Under the pieces are notes generated by a model. That model was not told the origin of the DNA. It saw only the letters and a list, made by a program, of their open reading frames with translations, and did no database searches. Positions 32,389 through 43,959 of a stretch of 64,000 bases of DNA are shown in pieces; position 1 is the stretch's first letter; the number at the start of each line of letters is the position of its first letter. This DNA is from Locusta migratoria (lineage: Eukaryota; Arthropoda; Insecta; Orthoptera; Acrididae): positions 282,639,747-282,703,746 of the forward strand of contig CM048745.1 in NCBI GenBank assembly GCA_026315105.1, written 5' to 3'. A program made the translations under genes and the position numbers.

Positions 32389-32890
32389 TTTTGATCTTCA
32401 GTCTTCCGATTGGTTTAATGCAACTCTGCATGCTACCATATCTTGTGCAAGTTTCTTCAATAAGAATGGCAGCCTAGAATCTTTGAACCTGCTTACCGTA
32501 TTCACCTCTCGGTCACCTCTGCAATCTTTACCCCACACACTCCACTCTAATGCTAAAATGACGATTCCCTAATGTTTCAGAATGTGTCCCACCAGTCGAT
32601 CCCTTATGTTAGTGAAGATATGCCAGAAAGTTCTTCTCAGTTCTGTTCATCGGTTCCTCATTAGTTATATGATCTGCCCATTCCTCTATAGCACTACATT
32701 TCAAAAGATTGTATCATCGTTTTGGTTTTACTCCTTATCATCCACGTTTCAATCCCACACAATATTACACTCCGAACAATTGACTTCAAAAAGGACTTTC
32801 TAAAATATAAATTAATTTTGGACGTCAAGAAATTTCGCTTCTTCAGAAATGCTTTTCTTCCTTCAGCTATTCAGCATTTTATAGTATGAG
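32389..32890 (-). mobile_element. LINE 3' fragment, same family as 8125-10606, heavily decayed
   Basis: GATCTTCAGTCTTCCGATTG near 32393 corresponds to the 3' end of the family on the - strand. Degraded matches to its GRPRD, GHI.RH and ALYG..T segments follow up to about 32890 in the expected order. Confidence 0.7.
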
Positions 32891-32984
32891 GTTGTGGCCC
32901 CAGCAAAACCACAAAATACTATTTGACTAGAACTCGAAAGAGGTAAGACGGGGATGTCAAACAGAGGGGAAGAAGGAAGGAAGC

Positions 32985-33226
32985 TTGGAGTTTAACGTCC
33001 CGTCGACAGCGTGATCATTAGAGACGGAGCTTACGCTCGGAGTATTTGTGTAAGGATGTGGAAGGAAATCGGCCATGCCCTTTCAAAGGAATCATCGCAG
33101 CAATTGCGTGGAGTGATTTAGTGGAATCACGGAAAACCTAAATCTGCATGGCCGGAGGAGGAGTTGAACCACCATCCTACCGAATGTGAGTCCAGTGTGT
33201 TACCACTGCGCCACTTCGCTCGGTGA
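32985..33226 (-). mobile_element. tRNA-derived SINE, family C
   Basis: On the - strand: CGAGCGAAGTGGCGCAGTGG (A-box), GGTTCAACTCCTCC (decayed B-box), GCCATGCAGATTTAGGTTTT, CCTTTGAAAGGGCATGGCCG and a TTAAACTCCAAG end. A different family from A and B, of a type I associate with locust-like genomes. Confidence 0.8.
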
Positions 33227-33358
33227 GAGGGTAAGAGGGAGAGGTCGAATTGCTCGAGATGGATGGAGAAGGGGAGAGGGGGTGCCCTCGTGCGATGTGA
33301 GCGAAGGGAGGGTGACCTCAGCCTGAGGTAGGGAAGTGGGCTCGATATGAGCTGATTT

Positions 33359-33533
33359 GATGCGCCGAAGTGGCCAAGCGCATTGATGCACTATGCTGAG
33401 ATGCACGAGGCTGTTCCCCGTCTGGGGTTCGAATCCCCCATCGGGCAGTTGGTAGTTCATAAGTAGTTCGTAAGTTTAGGGACTGATGACTACACAGTTG
33501 AGACCCTTAAGGTTCATAAACATTTGAACATTT
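33359..33533 (+). mobile_element. tRNA-derived SINE, variant head
   Basis: AGTGGCCAAGCGCATTGATG head, GGGGTTCGAATCCCCC B-box, tail CATAAACATTTGAACATTT; duplication GAGCTGATTT at 33349-33358 and 33534-33543. The junction lacks the usual ATATTTGTGCCGTCC segment, an internal deletion. Confidence 0.88.
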
Positions 33534-33587
33534 GAGCTGATTTAACCCGATTTATCGAGACGGTAGTGGGTTTGCCGTTGATCTAAA

Positions 33588-35880
33588 TTATGAAGATGTT
33601 GGTGGACTTATTAAGAACCGGTGTGGGCCAGAATAGGGGTGACTGAGAGGAACTGTATCATCTCGTAGAATTATGAAATCACAGGAGTCCAGCGTCCACG
33701 GGATGCAAACAGAAGTAGGAGTGTGACTGGGTGGACATGGAGGATTCATCCAGGCACAGTGGAGTCGAACCCTGTCGACTAGGGTGGGAAGATCAATTGA
33801 GTTTGGAGGCATTCGGTGTTAATAAGCGCCCCTGGTAAGACCAAAGGTTTGTAAACGAACTCTGCGATAGAACCATGGAGGTCCTACTTGAAGGCTGCAC
33901 AAAGGCAGAGGAGGACCAGGGAAGACCACCGGCCAAAGAGTGTCATGGCATCGGATGGCGGGTTTCAGTGTCCTGTGCCACCGCTCTACAGGTCTGTTGC
34001 TCCGGGGATGGTAGGTGGTGGTGTGGATGTGCTTGATGCCACAAAGGTGAAAAAGGTCCAAGAAGAGGGCTGATTCAAACTGCCAGCCTAGGTTTATACT
34101 TATGGCCAAAGGGCAGCCAAAGATAGCAATCTATGACTGAATAAAATCCCTTGCAACTGTTTAGGCTGTGATATTGGTGAGTGGGGTGGCCTGTACCCAG
34201 CAAGTGGTGCGGTCAATTGAAGAGAGTGGCCGAGCACATTGGTGCGCTATGTTGCAATGCACGTGGCCATTCCCCATTGAGGGTTCGAATACCACCTCAG
34301 GCATGGATGTTTGTGCCGTCTTTAATGTAAGGTAGTTTATAAGTAGATTGTAAGTTTAGGGACTGATGATACCGCAGTTAAGTCCCATAAGCTTTACAAA
34401 CATTTGAACATTTTGTAACAGAACTTGTTGGCATGAGGAAGGGGGCTCACTAGGTCAATGTAAACATGTTGAAATATCTACCTGCAAGAAGAGGAAGAGA
34501 CCCAAAGGAGGGGAAATGTGTGTCGAGATTTTGTTTCGTTTTCAGGGTAGGCAGGTGCGTTCCCATGTTTGGCAGTCGCGTTTCATGTTCCGCCAGTCAA
34601 AAGTCTGGTGATGGCGCTAATGTCAGGATGTGCCAGATAATGTAGTTTTTGAAAGATACTGCGTTGGAGATGGCAAGGAATTAGAGGACGAAGCTTGCCC
34701 ATTGAATCGTCACAACAAAATTCGTCCACAACACCCAGGAATGAGGTGTGGATGGGGTGAAGAGAGGAAGTGTGATCAGAAACGAGTTACATGAGATCTT
34801 CGTCAGATGCTTGACAAGGTTGGAAAGATCGATCAGTGAGTATACGGTATCAACCCGAGACAGAAATTCACCTAGAACATTGTCTGCACCCTTGATATAC
34901 CTGATGTCGGTTGTGAATTGTGAGATGAAGTCAAGGTAGCGAAAGAGGCGAGGAGGGGGGAGGGGTCTGCTAGGGGGTTCTAAATTGCTGCCGCGAGAGG
35001 TTTGTGTTCCGTGAGTACATAAAAAGGACGACCCTCGATGCCAGAACAATAGTTATTGATTGCCCCATAAATGTCTAAAGGTAGAGGTGAATTGTCGCTG
35101 GCGAGAGAACTGGATGAGAACCGCGCCGATAGCACAGACAAATAAATACAGACGGGAAACCTCCGTAAGGGCACGGTCATACGCTCAGGGGTATGGGGCG
35201 GGAGTGCCAGAGCAGTTAGGTAAGATGTCCCATGATGGCGCTGAGGTCGGAAGCAGCCCTTTAAACTGGCCAGAGCAGGCGGCAGGTAGCGGCTATCCCC
35301 ACTATCACCTCCCCTCTAATGCCTGCACACCGGACACAGCCTTGGCCTCGTGGCAGGTGGCACGAGCTCTCCCCTCAGCCTCCCCTCCACGCTACCCTCT
35401 GATGTACGAGAGGCACCCTCCGAAGCGCCTCTACTGTGGTCTACCGGTACTAAAACGGGGAACCGCCTGACGTCTGCTAGCATCTTACGGAACTACGAGG
35501 AGAGCATAGGACAGTGCTTTAGGGGAGGCTTCCTCTCTGTATATGTTTGCGCCGATAGCGATGTCACTGGCGTCTGTTGTGATGAAGATGTCCGGATATG
35601 GGTGGGGATGAGTAATAGTCACAGCACGAGTCAAAAGATCCTTAAGTGCTGTGAACGCGCGTCATTTCTTGGGTCCAGGGAAGGGGCGAGTGCCAGAGGT
35701 GTGTTTACCCATTTACCCACTAGAGTGTTCATGAGTGGAGCCTGAATGTCAGGAGAACCTGGCAAATGACGCCGGCTAGGTAGGTGCGTCCTGGGATGCC
35801 GAGTATGACTGCACACAGGGGCGGGTCCAGGACGGCCTGCTGGGCGAGGGGAAGGGGGTGGTGAAAGAACCGTTATCGTC
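33588..35880 (-). mobile_element. Ty3/gypsy LTR retrotransposon pol fragment, decayed
   Basis: Read on the - strand, in order: a decayed reverse transcriptase tail (about 35816-35640, LVGKWVNTPLALAPSLDP); RNase H (35100-34980, YGAINNYCSGIEGRPFYVLTEHKPL, and 34960-34880, LDFISQFTTDIRYIKGADN); the pre-integrase region with H-P-D-I and YIDLVSPLP (34600-34430); and the integrase core (34080-33950, QFESALF and TTTYHPRSNRPVERWHRTLK). The polyprotein would give DNA synthesis and integration activities. Here frameshifts, stops, a SINE and foreign DNA at 35180-35480 break it. No long terminal repeats were found. Confidence 0.8.
34224..34414 (+). mobile_element. tRNA-derived SINE inside the gypsy fragment
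   Basis: Head AGTGGCCGAGCACATTGGTG, B-box GAGGGTTCGAATACCACC, tail TTTACAAACATTTGAACATT. It interrupts the integrase of the gypsy relic. Duplication not resolved. Confidence 0.82.
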
Positions 35881-36582
35881 AGCTAAACTCTGGCTCAGCA
35901 GAAAGACTCTAGTAATGGCTACACCTTTTTACCCCACGCCCAATCAAACAAGTCTCACAGTTTTGAAGACTCAGTGCAGTGATAGCATTACAGCTTCGCA
36001 TTCTAATAATATATATATTGAAAAATTAAAAAAAGGAGTTACTGGGAGGGGCGTACGACCCTTCGCCCCCCCTCCCCCCGGGATCTGCCTCTGACTGCAC
36101 GTCCTAAAACTTGTCATTGTTCAAAAAGTTCATATTCGTAAAAGCACTCGCGAGATTATGATTGTTCAGAGCACTGTCACAATTGCGAAAATGCTCTGGA
36201 GGTTGCGCAAAGGATAATGGGATGGCGCTGCTCGTCACAGACACTGCGCATGAAGAAAAAATTGCAGCGGAAACTTGTGAACAGGGACCCAAGCAGTAGA
36301 CAAATTCGAAGAAGAGTCTAGACTGTGTTCATTGGCACAATTTGAGGGAGATCGAATAAGATCTTGCTGAAACAATTATTATGCAACCGTTGGCCATGCA
36401 CGAGGGGCCGCAGAGTGCAAATTTTGTCATTTGACATGTCCTTGTGTTTCGGATCATTTTTGTTCCGTTAGACAATGAACCAAATTAAAGTGTTTGGCAA
36501 ATTCAATTTATTGTTTTATACAGAATTTCACGGGATATATGATCTATATTTTGTTTGGATTCTGTTCCAATGTTTATTAATA
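35881..36582. other. No gene recognised
   Basis: Contains a C-rich patch at 36061-36080. 36100-36290 has an open - strand frame without a recognisable domain. Confidence 0.35.
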
Positions 36583-36788
36583 TTATGGGACTTAACTGCG
36601 GGATTATCACTCCCTAAGATTATGGGATTTAACTGCAGTATTATCAGTCCCTAAACTTACAAACTACATATGAAGTAACTTATACTAAAGACAGCACAAA
36701 CATCCATGCCCGAGGGAGGATTCGAACCCCCGACGGCATCGTGCATCACATCATAGCGCCTCAATGCGCTCGGCCACTCCGCCGCGGC
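36583..36788 (-). mobile_element. tRNA-derived SINE with a duplicated tail
   Basis: The tail motif TATGGGA(C/T)TTAACTGC..ATTATCA(C/G)TCCCTAA occurs twice (36585-36618 and 36623-36657) ahead of a normal body and head ending in CACTCCGCCGCGGC. The partial tail duplication is unusual. Confidence 0.8.
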
Positions 36789-37849
36789 TTTGGATTCTGG
36801 ACAACGTATGAAATGTTAGTAGAATCAAGACACATTCCGACCATCTGGCAAATCTAGCTTCATAAGCTGGAAACTGCAGTGCTAGATGGAATCCCAGAAT
36901 CAGATTAGTGACGCTATTGCCCCTAAAAGCAAAGCGTGGTGCCGAAGACAGTCGACGTGGTACCTACAGAGCAATTGCTCTCTAGCGTTGCAACTGGTTG
37001 TCCAGACATGAAAGAAGATTGTATGTAGACATGAATAATAATGAGCAATTACCACAAATAGAAAAACATTGATTTTTGACATTGAATATGCTGCAAAACG
37101 ATTGGTAAACCACAAAATTCTGATAAAATATTCACGTGTACTTGGTTTCCATGCCTAAGAGCATAAGACAGTTGTGTCCGGTAACCCATCGAGCATAGAT
37201 AATTTATTTATCTGCAACTTTCCCCTTCATATAGACATTAGACTTACATTTACGTACCGTGCCGATACGTCCATTTCGTCCCAAAACATGCATTGCGTTT
37301 AAGGTAACAAAGAGAAAGATGCGTATTGTTTCAAAGTTAATGCGCAATGCTTAGCAATCAGGAGGACTTGACGTGTGCATAGAACTCTATTAAAATACAG
37401 ATCGGCAATCTCGTTTCGTATTCATCACAGTTGTTTCTTTAATTGCTGTACGGTTAGAGTTTATCTAGAGCTCTGTGTGGACTGCTATAATTCAGATTTC
37501 TTAATTAATAAATAAAATCGTGAATTTACTAAAAATGTTTACCTTTCTATTGACTCCACTTTTCAAGTAAAGCTGGCAAGTTCCTTAGGCAGCAATATTT
37601 CGATCGTGAATTAAGAAGTGGGTCGGGTGTACACACGGAAAATAATTGTGAGCGGCTTTTTTAACTGTAGGCTGCAATGAACGTTCGATGCTCATCATCA
37701 CGAGAGCGCGAATGTGCGTATTATGTGTAAAATGTGCTATTATGTGTAAATTATACTACGGTGTATATTCGTTCATTGAATTGTACAGGTAGTTCCCAAA
37801 ACTGAAGACTGTTAGCTTTTATTATTCTATAGCCTGTGTTGTGTAGAAA
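36789..37849. other. 5' flank of Gr-C, nothing recognised
   Basis: AT-rich DNA without frames or repeat hallmarks. The promoter of Gr-C should lie at its right end, but I cannot point to an element. Confidence 0.35.
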
Positions 37850-38998
37850 ATGGACATAACTACGAAGTGGTTACTCGCACTATGGCGTGTTCTTGGACTC
37901 GCATTCGCAGAAGAAAACAATAGCTCAAAAATTTCAAGTTCACAACGTAAAACACACTGTTGGAAGAAAGTATTCAACATAGCAGGCATTTGGTTAGCGT
38001 TATTTACCTTCGTTTTAATTCTGAGTTTTTGCTCGCACCTACCCATATTTACTATAAATTCTACATTTGGATTCCTAGCTCAATCGCTCTCTTTTACGAT
38101 TTTACGAATAAAAATATTAATTAAACTTGCGATAAGAACTTTTTATCGAGATAACTTTTCCGCATTATTTTCTTCACTTTTGAAAAAAATTGATTTTATT
38201 CTCCAAAGAAAGGCAGTTGAAAACGTAGGAATATTAAGAATACCAGTATTCGCGGGTGTAATAACTGCCTTTGTTACTGCTACCGGACTTTTGGTGTCAT
38301 CTATTCGCTTTCGTCACAAGTCTGATTACAACTACGTCTTCGATGTTTTTACGTATTTCTACAACATTGTGATGGATCTCATGATAACAATGCAGTACAT
38401 CATTTGTGTACTGCAACTCAGGGCCAGGTTTAGAAAACTGAACAAAGTTCTTCTCGAAGTAGCTATGCCAGCAAATGACCTGGCGGCAATAATGGGATAC
38501 CGGCATCTTCCACACCCTTACACAAACGCAGATATTCGCCGAATGCAAGAGGTACACGTATTCTTGCACGAGGCAGCGGAATTAATGGACCAGGAATTCG
38601 GGCTCATGATGTTCTTGGATGTTGCGCTGTCCATTAGTGGTGCCATATACATTTCAGCTGGCATATTTACACACGTAATCCGTGACGGTGGAGAAGAGCA
38701 CTCCTTGATGTCCGTGTGTGTCTCCCTCTTCTGGCTGTTGTACAACGCGGGTAAGCTGGTGTTCGTGGTGTTGAGCTGTTCAGTGACGTCACGCGAGGCC
38801 GAAGCCTGCCTCCTCATCGTGATCAGAGCGGCGGCGTTGCGAGGCTGGGAGGCCGGTCCTCTGGAAGCACTCCTGGAGCAGGTGGCCTTCTCGCCGAGCT
38901 TACACTTCACCGCTGCCGGCTTCTTCACGCTCGACCGGCAGCTACTCGTCTCTGCACTCACCGCGACTGTCACCTACCTCGTTATACTCACGCAGTAA
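37850..38998 (+). CDS. Gr-C: intronless insect gustatory receptor (7tm_7 family)
   Basis: A complete 382-residue receptor in one exon, from ATG 37850 to TAA 38996-38998. Hydrophobic segments lie near residues 42-62, 72-92, 130-150, 168-192, 255-275, 287-308 and 358-380, seven in all, after a roughly 40-residue cytoplasmic N-terminus rich in Lys and Ser. The family hallmarks are in the last 40 residues: LHFTAAGFFTLDRQLL followed by TYLVILTQ. The protein stops at the Gln, so the final Phe of TYxxxxxQF is missing. The loop MQYIICVLQLRARFRKLN aligns with the QF.ALC..L...F.SLN loop of Gr-A and Gr-D, but overall similarity to them is low. Lack of introns could mean ancient intron loss or retroposition; I see no poly(A) tract or duplications to favour the latter. 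The frame is fully open, so it is probably functional. Confidence 0.9.
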   Translation: MDITTKWLLALWRVLGLAFAEENNSSKISSSQRKTHCWKKVFNIAGIWLALFTFVLILSFCSHLPIFTINSTFGFLAQSLSFTILRIKILIKLAIRTFYRDNFSALFSSLLKKIDFILQRKAVENVGILRIPVFAGVITAFVTATGLLVSSIRFRHKSDYNYVFDVFTYFYNIVMDLMITMQYIICVLQLRARFRKLNKVLLEVAMPANDLAAIMGYRHLPHPYTNADIRRMQEVHVFLHEAAELMDQEFGLMMFLDVALSISGAIYISAGIFTHVIRDGGEEHSLMSVCVSLFWLLYNAGKLVFVVLSCSVTSREAEACLLIVIRAAALRGWEAGPLEALLEQVAFSPSLHFTAAGFFTLDRQLLVSALTATVTYLVILTQ

Positions 38999-39018
38999 AG
39001 CACTGGATATACCGAGCT

Positions 39019-40266
39019 GAACAATCCGCCATTTTGAATCCCAACCCGACGACAATCTTATATGTTTTGTGTGGTGTAGCGAAGTGAATCACCGAATAGT
39101 TTGTGATTTTATTGTTTCTTTGTGTGAAATGGTTGGTTGTGGTGCTCCGAAAGTCTCAAATAATAGCAGACATTGTCGCTATACGTTTTATCGGTTTCCT
39201 TCAAATATACATCGGCGTAAAAGGTGGCTTGTAAATACCGGACGCCAAGTATGGGCGCCAAAATCGAGCAACTATCTGTGTGAAGTTAAGAACAAAACAT
39301 TTTTTATTTGTGGTCGAAATAGTTACGCTCACAGAGAGATGATAACGAGAATATAGGCCCATACATGTAAGAAATGGTGTAATTTTGCTGCATATTGTCA
39401 ACATAACACGACATACAGTCTGTTTAAAGAAAGCTACTTTTCCTGATTTTATTTAGACCAACTAAGTAGCTATTCTAAGGGCTGTTAATTGTATTTTAAA
39501 TGATGCATGCGTGCAGCTGGCTTTACCCAACAAGTGGTTTTTAAATTATATTATTTCGCATTAATTCAGTGTTTAATTTAAATATGTCTCTCAATACGGG
39601 AATATGTAGGTCTAAGCCAAGCTATGAAGAGGATGTTTAAAAAAAAATAAAAATAAAAAAAAATGAACTTCGCAAAAAATGCGAACAGGGAGTAAGTCGT
39701 ACGTACAAGGAATTAAATTCAAAACTTAGCATGCAACATTCACTTTATTTCAAAGTGCATGCTACCAGAGAGACTTTATTTAGTCGTTATCTAACAAAAC
39801 CAGACGTTCAAAGTTATTTAACACATTTTCACGTAAAATCTTCTCTGAAATATGGTGTATGTGTAAAATGTGCGCTGTATTAGAGGGGGAAGTATCAGAA
39901 TTCAACATTATTTTTTAACTGTTTTCGAATTCAACTCTTCGTTACCGTAAAAGTATGTGGACGTACCATTTATAATCCAAAAAATACAATAGTTATAACG
40001 TATTTTAATTGGATGTCGTAAATATTTAGAACGACACCACATGACTGAATTTGTGATTGTATCTTATGTCTAAATATCTTATAATCACTAACTTTAAGTT
40101 GCTTGCTTCTTACAGTCAAATATAAGCAAACAAATTTACTATGCAGTAATATTTTCTGCATTATGGAAGTATATTTAATGGCCTTAAGAGCATATTAAAA
40201 AGCATAAGTGTTCCGCAGTCTTTAAATGCACACCTTCAACATGGGATTCAAAATGGCGGATTGTTC
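39019..40266. mobile_element. 1.25-kb element with 25-bp inverted repeats and a degenerate THAP domain
   Basis: The tips GAACAATCCGCCATTTTGAA (39019-39043, continuing TCCCA) and its perfect inverse (40242-40266) bracket a THAP-type frame near the left end and otherwise AT-rich DNA. THAP domains are the DNA-binding domain of P-element-type transposases, so an internally deleted P-like element is plausible. An 8-bp duplication was looked for and not found. It starts 20 bp after the Gr-C stop codon. Confidence 0.7.
39129..39356 (+). pseudogene. Degenerate THAP zinc-finger domain
   Basis: A 75-residue frame beginning MVGCGAPK. THAP domains bind DNA through a C2CH zinc site with a conserved Trp and an AVPTF-like end. 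Visible here: the first Cys, YTFYRFPSN (the usual F.FP region), the RKRWLVNTGRQVWAPKSS segment with the conserved Trp, and LCEV. The second zinc Cys is replaced (APKV where APKC is expected), the His after LCEV is lost, and the frame ends shortly after. It is therefore unlikely to fold around zinc. Its position 86 bp inside an inverted-repeat tip suggests transposase origin, not a host THAP gene. Confidence 0.65.
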
Positions 40267-41382
40267 TGCTTGTATTATACAGTGCTCTATCACGCAGTTC
40301 AACATCAGTGCGTAAACACGTGTAGTGACACAGATCGACAAACAAAAGACGTTGTGGAATAGCTTTGACTGGAAAACTCGGAGTTGAAGAGGTGGCGTGA
40401 CTGTAGACTGCATTGTATTTATTCTACTGCAGTTAGTGTGTGTGAATAAAAAATGTAAAGTGTTCAACTAGTGTCCATCATTGTATCCAGTCCACCTCCT
40501 GCAACCACACGACGGTGGCTACAGCCCTTTCTACAAAAGCCCTTTCTGCTCTGGTACCACTTGCTACAACGTCACTACGAGTCTGCTCTACGAGGATGAA
40601 GACGATTATGATGATCTCCCGCCTTCGGACGAACAGCCAGGAATGGATGCAGCACCGCAGGAGCCTCATATGTCCTAGAACACGACTGTGAACAATCAGG
40701 ACCTTCTAAGGAACCAAAACAGTGAGAGTTTTCAGTTATTGAAAAGTATGTTTTTTATTACACAATTGCATTTCTTTAAAGACAGTGGTATACATTTTTA
40801 TTTCTTTGCATGCCCACAATTTGTCATTAGTGTTTAGGCTCATTTCTTCAAAAATTTCAGTTTCCTGACTTTCCGTTTTTGTACAATTTGAAGAGAACTA
40901 CTCGCTCTAGAGAGTTCATCTTGTGCTTATTTTAAAGCTAATAAAATCTACTACAACTTCAATTCTCATGATTATTCTCGCAGGATGAGCGGTTATGCCA
41001 ATATTCAGCTCGAAATCAGAGCAAAACTTAAAATTTTCATTTTTGGTAAAAATAAGTCCATTTTTGAAGCTTCATAACTAGAAAACTATTAGACGTATAA
41101 CGATGTGGTTAGGCTTAAATTGTTACATATTCTATGTACTTTGTAAATGGCAAAAACTACTAACTTCGTAAAACTCATAGTTTATGCGTTAGAAGGCAAA
41201 ATCTAAAAAAAGTACGAAAATTTCGGAGTTTTTCACTTATAACTTAGGAAGCACAGGGTTTTCGAAGCTGCAAACTTGGTTTCATGCTACTCTAACAGGT
41301 CCTAACAACATATCAAAAATTTAGAACTACATCACGATTTGCGTTTTTAGCCCCTTTTTTTGTACGATTTGACTGGCCTAAT
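40267..41382. other. No gene recognised
   Basis: Contains a + strand frame 40481-40678 with an acidic stretch (EDEDDYDDLPP) but no domain. The rest is AT-rich with long T/A runs. Confidence 0.35.
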
Positions 41383-41719
41383 ATGGTATATCTCTTCTTT
41401 AGCACCAGCTTCCACATACTGATAAGTTTATGCCCCTTTCCTTACAATTGAAATTATTCAGATGTTTGGGAATTTCATTTGCCTCCCTGTAGAGGCTTTC
41501 ATAGTATCTGCGTGTTGCATGTGTATAACATTTTTGTGCTGTGGAGACCACCACATTTGCTTCAACAAGACGCAAGTACTAGCGACCACAAGCGGATACT
41601 ATGAAAGTCTCTACAGGGAGACAATTGAAATGCCAAACATCTGAATAATTTCAATCATAAGGAAGCGTGTATAAACTTATTGGTATGTGGATGCCGGTGC
41701 TAAAGAAGAGATGTACCAT
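41383..41719. mobile_element. Foldback element with about 150-bp inverted arms
   Basis: The left arm begins ATGGTATATCTCTTCTTTAG and the right arm ends CTAAAGAAGAGATGTACCAT. The arms stay alignable through AATTATTCAGATGTTTGG, TCTCCCTGTAGAG and TTTCATAGTATC almost to the centre (about 41550). Non-autonomous, no coding capacity. Confidence 0.8.
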
Positions 41720-41979
41720 CTATCCACCATAGTGTGATGGCAACGGTGGTCAACGCCAGCAGACGACAGCCAATTGCACTGACATCTTCAATACACATGA
41801 CATCATGCATCCGTGCAAGAAAGTGTGGACACCAAACTCAGCAGCAGTCAGTAGTGTGCGAGTGTATGTGTTGGACCTGCAATCCTACAGACCCCCCTGA
41901 AGATGTCTTCCACAGAGGGGAACAAAACGTTGGGTTTTGACAACAAATTCTACCAACCACGGCATAACAGCCCAGATGA
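41720..41979 (+). repeat. Penelope-like 3'-end remnant with hammerhead-like motif
   Basis: CTGAAGATGTCTTCC at about 41899 is followed by a hairpin partner AGGGGAAC, AAAACGTTG and TTTTGACAACAAATTC. This is the layout CUGAAGA-stem-(G)AAA-CGUU seen at Penelope-like termini. The first core base after the stem is altered. Confidence 0.4.
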
Positions 41980-42290
41980 TTTTATTGTGCAAGACATTTC
42001 TGGCTATGAAAGTCTACATTTTCAGATTCGAGGCCCGCCACTGTAAGCAAAGTGCAGCTTTATTGGGCAAGGAGACCAATAGGCTGAACAAGAAAACCAA
42101 CGGGTTGTGGTCCATTATCAGATGAGTACCTCCTTTTCAGTTGGTGAGTAGCACTGCTGAGCCACTTTGAACATTTAGAATGCATAACCTATTGGGCTTC
42201 AGAAGCATCTTCATACCTGTTGGCCAAAATGGCCCCAATGCTGTAGTTAGATGCATGAGTAGCCTGAACCAGGCGATGAACCGGAAGGAA
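41980..42290 (-). mobile_element. Gypsy-type RNase H fragment
   Basis: On the - strand: A-S-N-Y-S-I-G-A-I-L near 42250 (the DAS..GIGAVL start of RNase H in LTR elements) and DHNPLVFLFS near 42100, then LPNKAALCLQ. Several frameshifts. No LTRs. Confidence 0.55.
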
Positions 42291-42487
42291 GGTGACCAAG
42301 CATGGTGTGGACTGTAACCTAGACTTAGTTGTAGGGATGTACTTTCACAGTCTGCGGTCCATTGAAATAACTAATTTTTGCACATAACTTATAAAGAAGA
42401 TGAGCTAGTTAATTTAGCCTCAGGAATGAATTTATGAATGTATGCAATTTTGCCTAAAATATCTGGAGCTACTTGACATGTGCTGTA

Positions 42488-42805
42488 ATAACCTCTACAT
42501 GTATATATCTACATACATATTCTGCAATCCACCCAAAGGTGGAGGATACCTAGTACCACTACTAGTTACCTGCTTTCCTGTTCCACATCCATACAGGACG
42601 AGGAAAAAACTAATTCTTTCATGCATCTGTACGAGGCCTAATCTCTCTGATCTTATCTTGGTTGTAATTACGTGAAATGTAAGTTAATGGCTGTAGACTC
42701 GCTCTGCAGTTCATTTCAAATTCTGCCCCTCTAAATTTCTTCAACAGTGGTTCTCAAAAAGAACATCACCTTCCCTCCAGTGACTGCCATTTGAGTTCCC
42801 GAAGA
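42488..42805 (-). mobile_element. CR1/L2-like LINE 3' end
   Basis: TACATATTCTGCAATCCACC, GGTGGAGGATACCTAGTACC, and GGCCTAATCTCTCTGATCTT match, in the same orientation, the 3' part of the LINE at 9705-10498. Diverged. Confidence 0.65.
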
Positions 42806-43959
42806 AAAAAAAAGAATTGTGGGGATGGTCACTTCGATACTTTCTATTCATTGCAAATATTCGAAATTTTTACCATATGTTCTTATGATGATATTCTCGA
42901 TGCCGTTTTTAAATTTATTCGATATCGTTATCCGTTACCGAGATCTAGAGGTTGAAACTTATCATAGTTTTGTACAAAATCTCAAAACCTGATTTTTAGC
43001 CGTTTTAGCACCGTGAATCGCAAATATCTAAATAACTAACCATAGAAAATTGTTCTAATATTTTCAATACATCCTGTAGACATTTATCTATAAACAGCAT
43101 TTTTTAGTTTTCGTAAATCTTAGTCTGTTAGCAACATACGACCGAAAAACCGCGATATTTTTGCTAGAAAAAGTGCGTATTGTGCTGAAAGATGGCGTTC
43201 GGACAGTTCTGAAACTTACCATGCAATTTGAAAAAAGGTACTCGGCGAAAAATTTTGATTTTTGTACACCTTAAACATTGAAATCTTCGGTCGAAGAAGG
43301 GGTGATTTTTGTTTTCGTTTACTTTACATTTAATATGCAGCATCCGGTTTAGTGAACTATTGCAACATATTTTAAAGAGTTGCAGAGGTAAAAATACATC
43401 GTGTAGACTTCTCGTGTGGTTAACTTTAGGTTACACATGGCTGCTTATGAAATGTAGATAACACATTGTAATCTATATCTATGTATAAAAGGCTTGTGTG
43501 TGTACGTGCTGACAGACTTTTCTCCATGACCACATACTGCCACCCACTCGTGGTTGTGGTGGTAGATAGCCCTTGGTCTAATGATGTTAATAAGGGAGTT
43601 TGGTCACGGTGCGTGGCAGTGGGTGAGTGTGACGAGCAAAAATTCGCAAAATATGCAATAAATACTCTTAGGAAAAGCTATATACTCTGACTTGCGAACT
43701 TTACGGTACGAGTCAAAGTCTGTTTATTCTTTCAATCGTCAGACAATGTGGTCCTTTCAGACTTCAATAACGACGAGGAATATCAAATACGCAATTTTTT
43801 AATAGATCATATGTTTCCGTCAACCACACATTACCGACTATGAACAGAGACCATTGATCTCTATGCTACCTGGATGTTGAACTTCAATTGTCTGAACATG
43901 CCAGCCATGGATGTTCATATTTCGTTCCTTGCCAAATTCAGATATGGCGGCTATGACGT
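42806..43959. other. No gene recognised
   Basis: AT-rich; short frames only. A microsatellite-like ATCTATATCTATGTAT patch at 43469-43486. Confidence 0.35.
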
